Origin: Dendrolimus kikuchii
Lineage: Eukaryota; Arthropoda; Insecta; Lepidoptera; Lasiocampidae
DNA: 64,000 bases
NCBI GenBank assembly: GCA_019925095.2
Contig: CM034412.1
Location: forward strand, 8,181,501 to 8,245,500
Direction of reading: 5' to 3'
This document shows positions 11,066-20,394 of this stretch, one piece after another. The position numbers and the translations under genes are program-made. The first letter of the stretch is position 1. The number at the start of each line of letters is the position of its first letter. The notes beneath the pieces were generated by a model that had not been told where the DNA came from, made no database searches, and worked only from the letters and a program-made list of their open reading frames with translations.

Positions 11066-11352
11066 CCCGTGGAGGAACGGAAAAAGGATATACTTTTCTG
11101 CGCTCAGATGGCTTGTCTTAAGAGGCGACAAAACAACTAATAACCAGGTGGTAGGGTATTTGCCCGTCTGGATAGCTACCTCCCCTGGTCTAGAGTATGT
11201 CACCATAACAACCTTGAATTGTGTTCCGGCATTAGTGGGAAGGTTCTAGTATTCCTTTAGAGTGCGGCAGCACATTGGTATTGGTGGGCGATGGTAACCA
11301 CTTTCCATCAGGAAGGCCGTCCGCGTGTATGCTGAACTCTAGCAGAAAGAAA
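11066..11352 (+). repeat. family A repeat, copy 1
   Basis: Diverged copy of a ~300 bp repeat that begins CCGTGCAGGAACGGAGAAAG and ends CTCCTGCAATAAAAAA in better copies. Recognisable blocks here: AGGCGACAAAACAAC, CAGGTGGTAGGGTATTTGCC and GGTAACCACTTTCCATCA. The A-rich 3' end suggests RNA-mediated spread (SINE or truncated LINE). Full-length copies have no tRNA-type box B. Confidence 0.75.
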
Positions 11353-11354
11353 CA

Positions 11355-12515
11355 CCCTCAAGACTATAAGTAGAATACTAAGTCTAAGTCACCATCTTCT
11401 ATAGGTAAGGCCTGTACGTTTGCTCGCTGGATTGCCATATTTATCGATCCGTTGTCCAAGGTATGCACCGGCTCTCTGATTGATTAAATAAATTCATTAC
11501 TTCAATATAAAATTTCGGACTAAGGGCAAATTTTATTAATTTAATAGATTCTCCAACAGAAACTACATTTAAATAGATTTAAGTAGCGCTCACGCCATGA
11601 TCATGACTATGATAGAAATAATAAAACTACGTTTTAACGGTTTTAAGCGCGGTAATTACAAACAAGACCAGTGTATACAAGTCGCGGAAACTTAAAGATC
11701 CTTAAAACAGTCCCGAAGCTTGATTTTTTCCAGGGGGGTCTATATTTTTACGTTAATCATCATCATCATTTCAGCCATCAGACGCCCACTGATGGGCACG
11801 TGTGCGTCTGTGATTGTTAAGATATGCCTACGCGCCCCGCGAAAAGTCATTTATGTGCTTAAAGTACTGGCCGTCTCAGTGGTCAGAGCTGCGTTAATGA
11901 TGAGTTGTGTATTTATCTGCGACGTTTGAATTTGCCTCCCGGGGTAAGGACCCCGGCTTGCCCTCCCCCCCCCCCTCCCTAGATCCGACCCAGAACTAAA
12001 AGGTAAAAAAATTGAAATCAGTGGTGTCAGACACCCTTAATATTTAGTGTTTCCTAATTTTACAAATATCTAGTGGTATATTTTAGTTACTTATATTATG
12101 GTATCAAATTTATTCTATCAACGTATTACATTCTGAGAAGAACGTCTAACATAACTATATATACGAGAGACGGGCAAATAAGACGACGTTTAGGAATTTC
12201 ACTAATTACTAAAACAGCTGGTTTAAATCAGAATAGGTAGTTGACAGTGAAATGAATTGAGATACTGTACTGTATATAGTTTATTTTTGGTTTAGTTTAT
12301 AGTATAGTTCACTTTATTTATAATTTAGCGTGTTTTTAAATAAAATTAAATGTTCAGTGAGATTTTTTTTAAATCAACTTAGAAAACACCGAAGCCTCCT
12401 AGATTTTGTACAAGAATAGCAAATTATGACGTCATAAGAAAGAATTAACTAGTTTATCAAAGATCGTTTAAACAGGAAAACATGATTTCTATATATTATT
12501 AAATTTTATAATTTT
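11355..12515. other. no gene; SINE-tail motif and poly-C tract
   Basis: 11757-11800 has CATCATCATCATTTCAGCC followed by CCCACTGATGGGC, like the 3' end of a common lepidopteran SINE. 11938-11985 has a small hairpin (CCGGGGT-AAGG-ACCCCGG) followed by a C-rich homopolymer. The remainder is unrecognised. Confidence 0.35.
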
Positions 12516-12840
12516 ATCCGTGCAGGAACGGAGAAAGAATACAATTTCCAGCGGCCGGGTGGTCTGTCGTAAGAGGCGACCAAACAACCCACAGCCAGGT
12601 GGTAGGGCATTTGCCCGACTGGATGGCTACCACCCCTGGTCTAAAGTATGTCGCCATAACAACCTTGAGTTGTGTTCCGGCATTAGTGACCAGGTTCCAT
12701 TCTCCCTTAAGAGAGCAGCAGCGCATTTGTAACACCTTTGGTGTTGCAATGGTTGCGATTGCGATGGCAAGTTGCGATGGTAACCGCTTTCCATCAAGTG
12801 GGCCGTCTGCCTGTCTGCTGAACTCCTGCAATAAAAAAAT
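12516..12840 (+). repeat. family A repeat, copy 2 (near full length)
   Basis: Complete order of blocks from CCGTGCAGGAACGGAG through TGGTAGGGCATTTGCCCGAC, CCTTAAGAGAGCAGCAGCGC and GGTAACCGCTTTCCATCAAG to CTCCTGCAATAAAAAAA. A short duplication (GGTTGCGATTGCGATGGCA) sits before the last block. The antisense strand carries an open frame of about 105 codons that is shared with other copies. Confidence 0.85.
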
Positions 12841-12953
12841 AATAATTAAAAACTATGACAATAACAAGGTATTTTAACGATCGCTATTTTACATGAACGT
12901 TGTTTTAGATTTTATTGTAAAGGGTCATCTACTTATTTTGTGGATTATCATAC

Positions 12954-13453
12954 TGTTAGAAGGTTCTGACAAAAACAAATTCCACTCCTAATCTGTAAAA
13001 ACACATTTTATTACCTGTCAGCATTTGAACTAATTGTAATTCTTTTATGATCGTCTTCTTTTGTTTACTTTTTTATTGGCATACGTTTCTAGAGAATAGT
13101 CTATTGTTCTATAGTATTTGTTTACCGCTGCTTGCGATTGAATCATTAGCCAGGTGTTGCGGATTACGTCAACTACGATACGGACACATTTGTATTTGTG
13201 AGGTATAAAACGACGGTCCGATAGAGAAAGGGGGCAGTTGAGCGAGAACCACGTTCAAGGCGTGACGTGTGTACAATCGGGAATCTAATAGTGACGGAAT
13301 TTGCGCGTTTTATTGAATTACGACCTTATGCATTACATTTGGATTTGTTGTGCTCGGTTATATTTGTACCTGTGTTATACGTGTTTCTATAGTTCTAATA
13401 AACTCTATAATAATTCCAATGGCATTTTAATTCGAGTCTCGCAACTCGTAACA
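12954..13453 (+). repeat. solo LTR (family L1), copy 1
   Basis: 500 bp, starts TGTTAG and ends CTCGTAACA, flanked by a perfect 4-bp duplication ATAC (12950-12953 and 13454-13457). A TATAAAA box is near 13204 and an AATAAA signal near 13396. Copies at 39712-40188 (+) and 44228-44725 (-) share ATTTTATTACC, TTGTTTACTT and the last ~180 bp. No internal gag-pol region is nearby, so it arose by LTR-LTR recombination. A 4-bp duplication suits Ty3/Gypsy-type integrases; superfamily not proven. Confidence 0.85.
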
Positions 13454-13632
13454 ATACATTGGGCAAACAAAGAAAAGCACAAAAACACGGGTGAAAGAAC
13501 ACATTGCTGACATGAAACACACAAGTTCTACGATGTCTGCAATCGGTGAACACACGCTGGATAAACCTAACCACTACATAAGATTCGATAAACCACAAAT
13601 ACTCGCAAAAGAGGATCGTCTCATATCTATAG

Positions 13633-13759
13633 ATAGATAGATAACACTTTATTGTACACCATTACAGAAAACAAAAAATCTTATAGCCTAAAAATATTCT
13701 AAATGTGCACAATGGGCGGTCTTATCGCTAAGAAGCGATCTCTTCCAGACAACCCGTCC
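13633..13759 (-). mobile_element. hairpin-tailed LINE 3' end, truncated copy
   Basis: Minus strand: GGGTTGTCTGGAAGAGATCG, then the hairpin loop and AGCGATAAGACCGCC, and after about 75 bases CAATAAAGTGTTATCT with a short ATCT-type tail. CTATAG occurs at both ends (13627-13632 and 13760-13765). It inserted into the Penelope-like gene. Confidence 0.75.
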
Positions 13760-13954
13760 CTATAGAATGATGCGTGAGACTATTGAAATAAAAAAAAACC
13801 CAATTTTGAATAGAGAAGATGGCTGGCAAGTACCACCCGTTTGGGATCCGATCATGAAAACTATTAACATCCACCAAATCCAGGAAAAACCAACTGCCAG
13901 ACCTCAAGACACTGAGCTCTTTCTACGTACACCGGAACACAAACCAACTTAGTT

Positions 13955-14268
13955 GAAAATTTCTTTTTATTTTACCTCTCACCCATTTTAATTTTAATAT
14001 TATATAAAAGTAGTAGAGCTAGGCATGTTGCTGAAGAGTTCCTTTCGCCGCTTCATCTCTTCAAGCCACAACGTGTTACGAAGCGGAGGTAAATTAGATT
14101 AGGCTCCCATAGAGTAAATAATAATCATACACAAAATTAAAATTAAATAATTAAAATGAACAAGTTGGTGGTAGGCTAAATAAAACGTTTACATTACTCA
14201 TTAACACTCTACATCTTTGTCTTTCATGATCACGGCTATTGAAAAGTGGCCTAAAAAAGAGGACATAA
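13955..14268. other. no recognised feature
   Basis: AT-rich sequence between the Penelope-like remnant and the next retroelement fragment. Confidence 0.35.
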
Positions 14269-14428
14269 TTATAGATATAATATTGGTTCCAAACCACTGT
14301 CACTTACCGGGAACGTTCCCAAAAGGCTGGCGGCGTTACCACGTAGAATAGCAATATACCTTTGAGAAAAATAGACGCCAGCCTTTTGGTTGCGTAAGAG
14401 GTCTACCAAACGTTCGGCGACATCTAGA
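14269..14428 (-). pseudogene. C-terminal fragment of retroelement family R, copy 1
   Basis: Minus-strand frame of about 50 codons ending in a natural TAA. It reads through VAERLVD, AGVYFSQR and RGNAASLLGTF. The RGNAAS block and the spacing to the stop match 21970-22600, which carries the upstream part of the same protein. The CCAAAAGGCTGGCG inverted words here arise from the codons for NQKAG and NAASLLG and not from a structural repeat. Only the C-terminus is present. Confidence 0.65.
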
Positions 14429-14732
14429 TAAAGTTTTAGTTGTTATATTATGTTCATCTGGCATCTCACCAAAGTATCCCTAAATCAGGTAGATGAAACG
14501 TGGCTTGAATTTTTATTAGGATACTAGTTGTGGTCGCCACTTCATTCACAATAAATTTGGACTCTATACTCCTGTCATTGAATGTTCATTGAAATTCATC
14601 AAGCCGTTTCAGATACTTTACGAGAAAAAATTTCAGATAGGCTGCGAGAGAAATCTCTAAAAACGGCTTGTACTGTTAGGTGTAATATAAATATCAATTT
14701 ATATAGACAGACAGTTCAATGTTTATTTATGA

Positions 14733-14950
14733 CTAGCTGATGCTCGCGACTTCGTCCACGTGGTGTGGTTTTTTAACTATCCCACGGAACTTTAATTTTT
14801 CGAGATCAAAAGTATCCTATATGTTGACCAGGGATATAAGCTACCACCATACCAAATTTCATTTAAATCAGTGCAGTCGTTTCGGAGATTATCCGGTACA
14901 AACAGACAGACAAACAGAGAAACAAAAAATTTGAAAAAATCTAAATTAGT
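14733..14950 (+). repeat. non-LTR (RTE-like) 3' end remnant
   Basis: Starts CTAGCTGATGCTCGCGACTT and contains CCAAATTTCATTTAAATCAG, TGCAGTCGTTTCGGAG and ACAGACAGACAAACAGA. These blocks in this order are characteristic of lepidopteran RTE-type 3' ends and their SINE derivatives (family knowledge). A related scrap lies at 62157-62310. Confidence 0.6.
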
Positions 14951-15012
14951 TCTATTTCACTTCTTACATCCCCCTAACTCGGTTTTTAGCATTTTTTTTA
15001 ATTGTACAGAAA

Positions 15013-15309
15013 TTAGACCTCTACAGTTTTATTATATGTATAGATTAGAAAATTTCTCGTCGGCCTACTTTTAAGATGTTTTGGTGAAACGATATTAGTT
15101 ACCGGACTTCCATTACACCCGTTTACGATCTGCCAAAAGAACTTGTACTTTATGTTCTTTTTCTCAGTAATAAAGATACACCTTTTATAGCCGTCTACAT
15201 TATTCATGGTCAGCCACTCTCCTTGGCTTTTATTTTCGTCCAAAATCGAGCTAATTATAGCGGGTATAAGTTTTTTTAGGATCTCGTTTACATGTTTATG
15301 GTTAATTTA
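15013..15309 (-). other. unrecognised open frame with coding character, about 99 codons
   Basis: The frame is open from about 15309 to a stop at 15013; an internal ATG lies at 15243. The composition is balanced, with a central block rich in aromatic residues (YKFFWQIVNGC) followed by SPVTNIVSPKHL and a basic SRPTRN segment. The last ~18 codons run into AT-rich repeat-like sequence. I do not recognise the domain. It may be an exon of a host gene or a fragment of an unfamiliar mobile element. There is no splice site or promoter that I can defend. Confidence 0.3.
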
Positions 15310-15654
15310 TGAAAAATATTATGGCACACATAAATTATACTGGCTTTATGAATATTGTTTTAGACAGTTTTATGACATGCAAAAAGATGATCGAAAGTTT
15401 TTATTGGAAAGTTGAAAAGCGATGTTTTGCTGTGAGGTGATATTTTCAAAGGAGTGGCCGTGTGCGAGTCGCACTCTCGTATTTAGGTTTACTCTGTGTC
15501 CTAATTTGTACAACTTTTTAAAGTTGTGCAAATTAAGAAATACATAAAATATTTTAATTTAAAGTTAATAATAGTATAAAATTCAAAAATGCCAGGTCTG
15601 TACATTGAAGATATTATAATAAAAAAAAGTGGAATAGACTATTTAAACGACAGA

Positions 15655-16290
15655 GAACATGATGCAATTTTTTTTGATTTTTTGTTTGTTTGTCGTTTTG
15701 TCTGTTTGTTCGGGATTCACGTAAAAACTACTGGGCATATTTCAATACAGTTTTCGCTGATCTTAAATTGTTAGACTTAAAATCTGCTCTCTACTTTTGT
15801 AATGGGAATCCCGCGGGAATTTTTCTGGGAATTAATTAATAGGACCCGATAAAAATCAAGTGTAATTTTTCCTTTGATTAATAGCATATGTAATAAAATG
15901 TGTGATATTTTTTATCCCGGAATTCCCGCGGAAATTTTCCAGGAGCGGGTGCATAAAAATTAGCTTATTCCAACAGTTTTCACTAAAACGATAACTTACA
16001 TTCTTTTTTGAACGCTGTGGTACTTCGTGTCCCGGGATTCCCGCGGGAATTTCAAAACAAGCATGGACGAAAATACTAGAGTTTTCTCAACAGATACGCT
16101 ACGGGTCAAAGGCTAATGGGTAGACCTACTTTATTTATGTAAAAAAACAAAAGTTTTCAAACATTCTTGGAAAAATGATCTAACTTATGATGAAACCGGC
16201 TTAAACATCCATTGCGTAGTATAGGAGAAGTTAGCGGACCTACAGACAGACAGACGCGGAAAGATATATTGTTTTATTTTATATAAAGAT
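15655..16290 (+). repeat. interspersed repeat of the CCCGCGGGA family, copy 2
   Basis: Plus-strand order of blocks: TTTGTTTGTCGTTTTGTCTG, ATTCACGTAAAAACTACTGG, GGGAATCCCGCGGGAAT, TTTTTATCCCGGAATTCCCG, CTGTGGTACTTCGTGTCCCG and a terminal CAGACAGACAGACGCGG. This is the longest copy in the window. Non-coding. Confidence 0.6.
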
Positions 16291-16398
16291 ACGTAAATAT
16301 ACCTTTATGGTGAAAGAAATATTGGGTGTGTTGTGACGTTTAAAAAAATGTTTATTGTAGGAGATCATGTAGGATATAAAAGAGCATTTAGAGTTATT

Positions 16399-16495
16399 CG
16401 GTCTTATTGATGGAGAGTTAGAGGAAGTTTGAATGCTTCTTTATGATTATTAAAGAAGTATTCCAACTTATTCTAACTCTCTATGCATAAGGCCG
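16399..16495 (+). ncRNA. candidate pre-miRNA-like hairpin
   Basis: Two 45-nt arms (16399-16443 and 16451-16495) enclose a 7-nt loop TGATTAT. Of 45 positions 37 are Watson-Crick pairs. Of the 8 differences, 4 become G-U wobbles if the plus strand is transcribed (they would be A-C mismatches on the minus strand). Single mismatches and 2-nt bulges are spread along the stem as in metazoan miRNA precursors. There is no homology that I can name. A small palindromic MITE is the main alternative, as no target duplication is obvious. Expression is unknown. Confidence 0.4.
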
Positions 16496-16499
16496 ATAT

Positions 16500-17415
16500 T
16501 TTGTATTGGACGCTTGATTGCTTTTTCTAGGATTATTCTGCGTTGATATTAGTATGGCTTTATACAATGGCACATCTAATTATCCCTTTGCCGTTAATTT
16601 GCAAACGTTCCGTAAGCATCCCATTCAACAATTAACTAATGAGCAAACTCTTAGCTTGAACATTTGATTAATTCGCTAGATTAGTACAACAGCCCCGGGA
16701 ACTCTGTTCGTCTCGGAAAGTATTAATTAAATTTCGCGATAATCACGCGTGTAGAATACTTGAAAACGGAGCTGCGAAATGTTAATTTTACTTAAACTTA
16801 ATTAAGTAAACTTCAGGACTTTCTTTAATGGCATCAGTGTTATAGATGAGTTGTTATGGGAAGGTGAACTTCAACTTTTACATTTTATAGAACGCTAGAG
16901 TTTACCCCGCGATTGTAACCTCTAGTGCATGCCTCTTGTTTAAAAAGCAGGCGCTAATACAGGTTTTATTTTACTAAATTTTTATGTTATTGCTGTTTGC
17001 CCGTACAAGATTCACTTCATTTTATATCAAATATATTTTTAGTGTGAAGTCGGTTTTGTTTTTGTTAATAACTGTCATTTATTCCTATTACTAGTCGAGA
17101 TACAAATCAAACTCTTTTTCGGTGCGATGTGAGATGGAACCGATGTCATAAATATTTTCTTCATTTGTTCAATATCTAAATGTCATAAATGCAGGCGACT
17201 CTAGATTTAGCTTTAACAATAGTTTAAGTTTAACATGCTAATACCTCAAAGTTCAAACAAATATTGACATTATTTAGCTGGATATAAGGAGTTTGGGAAA
17301 ACGTTGTTTTGTGAGGCCGAAAAAATCTCAGACGCACTGTAAAAAAGGTTCACTTTGCCCGAATAAACCTCATATGCACTGGTTGAAAGTCCACCAAAAA
17401 CAGCCCTGCAGTGAA
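16500..17415. other. no recognised feature
   Basis: AT-rich. 17270-17415 differs from the LTR-like repeat that starts at 17420, so that copy is 5'-truncated or replaced here. Confidence 0.35.
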
Positions 17416-17419
17416 CGTA

Positions 17420-17509
17420 TTGAGTGTACTTTAGATGGGCAGGCTTTGCTCGGAAGTCAAATAAAATCGTTCTACAAGTTCTTCGTGTTATAGAATTCCG
17501 CATTAACAT
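17420..17509 (+). repeat. LTR-like repeat, copy C (3' fragment)
   Basis: Matches 9430-9528 through TGTACTTTAGAT, AAGTCAAATAAAA (polyadenylation-like signal), AGTTCTTCGTGTTAT and CCGCATTAACA. It ends in TAACA, pairing with the TGTTA start of copies A and B. Confidence 0.5.
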
Positions 17510-17648
17510 TAGACAATTGTTTCCCCACACAATCTGCTGGTTCCTGTAAATGACAGTATCAGTGTAGGTGACTAATTTGCAATTTCTCTGCATGTCCCGG
17601 ACCCAAAGACAGCTTCTGTTAGTAATAGTAGGTAGTACCTACCTTTTG

Positions 17649-17948
17649 ACCGTGCAAGAACGGAGAAAGAATACAATTTCCTGCGGCCGGGCGGCCTGTC
17701 ATAAGAGGCGACAAAACAACCTGCAGCCAGCAGCCAGGTGGCTATCACCTCTGGTCTAAAGTATGCCGTCATAACAACCTTGAGTTGTGTTCCGGAATTA
17801 GTGGCCACGTTCCAATATCCCTTAAGAGAGCAGCAGCGCATTTGTAGCACCTTTGGTGTTGCAAATGTCCATAGGCGATGGTAACCACTTTCCATCAGGT
17901 GAGCCGTCTGTCTGTTTGCGGAACTCATGCAATAAAAGAGAAAAAAAA
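17649..17948 (+). repeat. family A repeat, copy 3
   Basis: Near full length from CCGTGCAAGAACGGAGAAAG to CTCATGCAATAAAAGAG. The middle TGGTAGGGCATTTGCC block is replaced by a short CAGCCAGCAGCCAGG stutter. The antisense frame stays open for about 118 codons. Confidence 0.8.
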
Positions 17949-17949
17949 C

Positions 17950-18630
17950 CTAACGCAGTTGTTTTTGATGTAGTACAATAATGTGTTTCCGTAGTAATGG
18001 AACAAAGCCAGTTACGTAATTTCACAATACAAACCGTCACTCAAAGCCCTCTTGCCTATTATATGGTTTAAGCTCAGCAAACACGCCATTTCGATGCCGG
18101 GGAGGCTTCGAAAGGGTAAACATAGGTAACGAAATCATTATGTAGCTTTTGTTTGAATCACCCAACCTTCTGTCCCTCCATTGTCATTACTAGAGAATGG
18201 TAATTAGACGTTGGATTTGCTCATTGATTTTCATTAGTTTGCATTACGAAAGATTGCTTTAATTCTTTTGGATTCTGGGTGAAGAGAGTACAATAAAGCT
18301 GTCCTTAGCAAACAGTGCAATGAATGAAGTAATTTCTATTCTGGTGGGTATTTTTGTAAGTTGTTTTTAATTTTATTTAACAGCCTCTGTAATTTAATTC
18401 GAAGGTAAGAGTTAAATTCTCGCCAGAGTAGGTTTTGTAAATGAATTTTTCGTTATTTACTCTGGTATGGGTGTCTGGGACGGGGCTTAAAGTTGTCAGT
18501 TGTGTTAACAATATACAATCTGTCTGTTTGTGTGGCGATTTATTATTTAGTTAGGTATTTCGAAGATTAACAGTTAAGCTACTTATATTAATAATAAGTA
18601 TATAAGTACGTATAGCGTGTATAGTATAGT
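17950..18630. other. no recognised feature
   Basis: No repeat or convincing frame is seen. Confidence 0.35.
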
Positions 18631-18632
18631 AA

Positions 18633-18930
18633 GTCGTGGTAGCGTAATGGCTAGCGCACTCGTTCCTACCTCAAAGGGCGCGGGTTCGATCCTGGCCGGA
18701 ATGTATGCACCACTTAGTCAGTTTTATGATCTAATTAATGTGCATATTGTTACAATTACCACGTGCTAACTTTGGTGAAGGAAAACATCGTGGTGCACCT
18801 TGCACATCGAGATAACCGATGTGTCAAATCTGCCAAGCCGCCTTGGACAAGCGTGGCGGGTATACTGTCCGTTCCCCCTAGTGGGAAGCCCGAGCCCAGC
18901 AGTGGGACAGTTATGGGCTGTTGTTATTAT
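18633..18930 (+). mobile_element. tRNA-derived SINE, full-length copy
   Basis: The head has a pol III box A (TAGCGTAATGGCTAG) and a perfect box B (GGTTCGATCC). It is followed by a ~230 bp body (CCGATGTGTCAAATCTGCC, GGCGGGTATACTGTCCG, CCCAGCAGTGGGACAG) and a TTAT-rich tail. A second copy is on the minus strand at 23624-23928. Box A and box B spacing and the tailed 3' end make this a typical tRNA SINE rather than a tRNA gene. Confidence 0.85.
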
Positions 18931-18989
18931 ATATTATTATATAATACTATAAAGATACTTATAATAATAATAAGTATGTAGGTACGTAT

Positions 18990-19368
18990 ACGCAATACCC
19001 TTAAATACTTCCACAGAAGGCGATCAAAAGCATAAATAAATAGTAGCAGTTTATGTAGTTTTTGGCAGGAAATTGAGAATAATATTTTGCTGTGTCGTGG
19101 TATTTTAAAAAAGTTTATAATATTGCTTATGTATGAATACTTCTAAAATATTGTTTACTTTTATAAAAAAATATGTGTTTGTGTTTGTGTTTAAAATGAA
19201 CTATTTAATGCAATGTGTCTTTTAAGCCACCACAGGACCTCCCTCGTCTGGTATCAGTGGAAAACCTCTAATTTGATTGAAGTTTTTGTTATAGGTGAGT
19301 TCGGGTTTCTGCTGGTGCATATTTGTTTGAAGACTATTTTAAGAGAATACTCATGAATACTTGACATT
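18990..19368. other. no recognised feature
   Basis: AT-rich sequence between the SINE and the minisatellite-bearing MITE. Confidence 0.35.
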
Positions 19369-19371
19369 ATA

Positions 19372-19838
19372 CTCTGATTTTTAATTACTTGGACTAAAAT
19401 GCCAGCTGTGATCGATCGATTTTTATGTTGCAAGCTTGGAGCATAGTGTTGTAGTAGGTATGGTTCAGTCACAAGTGAGTTGTGTGAGCCATTGATTCAA
19501 CTCACACTGGAGAGTTGTTGAGTCAATTCAGTCATTCATAAGTGAGCTGTGTGAGCCGTTGATTCAACTCACAGTGGTGAGTTGTTGATTCAATTCACTC
19601 ATTTATAAGTGAGCTGTGTGAGCCGTTTTTTCAACTCACAGTGGTGAGTTGTTGATTCAATTCACTCATTCATAAGTGAGCTGTGTGAGCCGTTGATTCA
19701 GCTCACAGTGGTGAGTTGTTGAATTAACTCACACAACTCGGTTATGAATGAGACATACTACATTTTATACTTCAAGCTTGCAACATAAAAAAAAATGATC
19801 GCAACTGTCATTTTAGTCCAGGTAATTAAAAATCAGTG
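19372..19838. mobile_element. TA-flanked inverted-repeat element with an internal minisatellite
   Basis: Left end CTCTGATTTTTAATTAC and right end (reverse complement) CACTGATTTTTAATTACC continue as an imperfect inverted repeat of about 95 bp. It includes GGACTAAAATGRCAG and TTTATGTTGCAAGCTTG. TA flanks both sides (19370-19371 and 19839-19840). The TA target and CACTG-type end fit a non-autonomous Tc1/mariner-superfamily element. Between the arms lies the 67-bp tandem array. No transposase is encoded. Confidence 0.7.
19466..19745. repeat. 67-bp tandem repeat (minisatellite), about 4 units
   Basis: The anchor AAGTGAG[C/T]TGTGTGAGCC starts at 19473, 19540, 19607 and 19674, an exact 67-bp period. 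Each unit contains AACTCACAGTGGTGAGTT, a self-complementary word, so units can fold. The array is confined to the centre of the inverted-repeat element. There are no CRISPR features: the units abut with no variable spacers. Confidence 0.9.
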
Positions 19839-20046
19839 TATAGGTAGCTAGCTGGCTGGCAAGAAAGTAGAACAAAAGACAAACCAGCCATGATTAATCC
19901 AATGGGATGGGTGTATTTCTGACATTGGTAACGCTGGACGCTACCTTGGGAAACCTTTACTCTTCATTTAATAATATAGTCCGGTATTGACAAATCTTAA
20001 TGTCTGCTTGTGTCGCAAAGCCTTGAGGTTTGTGGTTTTGTAGGTG

Positions 20047-20392
20047 ATAGAGCCGTGCTGGAATCATTATCTTGATTACAAATCTTAGGGATGGCTGGAC
20101 CGGTGTAATACCACGCTCTCACAAAATATCGGCGTGAAATGGTTAAACTTAGCTAATAGTGTTTCGTACCATGAGTAAGAGTTACGTTAACCCGTTTTCA
20201 CCTACCCATCTCATACCTTTATCTATCATATCGTTCTTATTCCTTCTGGTTGGCAACGCGTTGGCATCGCCGCTGGCGTTGCAAACGTCTATAGGCAACG
20301 GTGAACACTTTCTGAGGCAAGGCAGGCCGTCTATCTTATTGCCAGCTTCAAGCAATACAAAAAGGCTTACACGCGAGCAAAACTCACTGGTT
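20047..20392 (+). repeat. family B repeat, copy 1
   Basis: Blocks GAGCCGTGCTGGAATCATTA, GGTGTAATACCACGCTCTCA and TATCGGCGTGAAATGGTTA recur at 62325-62530 (+) and 51335-51455 (-). Its 3' end (GGCGTTGCAAACGTCTATAG then CAGGCCGTCTATC) resembles the 3' end of family A, pointing to a shared tail module. Confidence 0.65.
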
Positions 20393-20394
20393 TA

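Larger units (their letters stand above)
12925..13952 (+). pseudogene. Penelope-like element, C-terminal GIY-YIG endonuclease remnant, interrupted twice
   Basis: Three pieces join into one GIY-YIG nuclease domain of the kind fused to Penelope-like reverse transcriptases. 12925-12953 encodes the end of the first strand (FCGLSY). 13454-13626 encodes YIGQTKKS, a KTRVKEHIADMK helix and ILAKEDRL. 13763-13952 encodes a RETIEIKKNP helix, then NREDGW, a WDPIMK block and the stop. A solo LTR (12954-13453) splits piece 1 from piece 2; deleting it with one copy of its ATAC duplication restores the frame. A LINE 3' end (13633-13759) splits pieces 2 and 3, where the frame also shifts by one base. The reverse transcriptase domain is absent, so this was a 5'-truncated copy before the insertions. 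Clearly dead. Confidence 0.8.

Noticed and set aside
14290..14395. Inverted CCAAAAGGCTGGCG words as a structural hairpin
   Set aside because: Both words are coding sequence of the retroelement C-terminus on the minus strand (NQKAG and NAASLLG), so the inversion is coincidental.
18633..18710. tRNA gene suggested by good box A and box B
   Set aside because: The motif is followed by a ~230 bp body shared with 23624-23928 and a tandem tail, so it is the head of a SINE. The same applies to 40229-40449.
18578..18992. 33-bp similar sequences on both sides of the SINE as a target duplication
   Set aside because: They are imperfect, AT-rich and offset from the element ends; ATA/AAT repeats explain them better.
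19466..19745. CRISPR-like or satellite array
   Set aside because: The 67-bp units abut directly without spacers and lie inside an inverted-repeat element in a eukaryotic sequence; only about four units exist.
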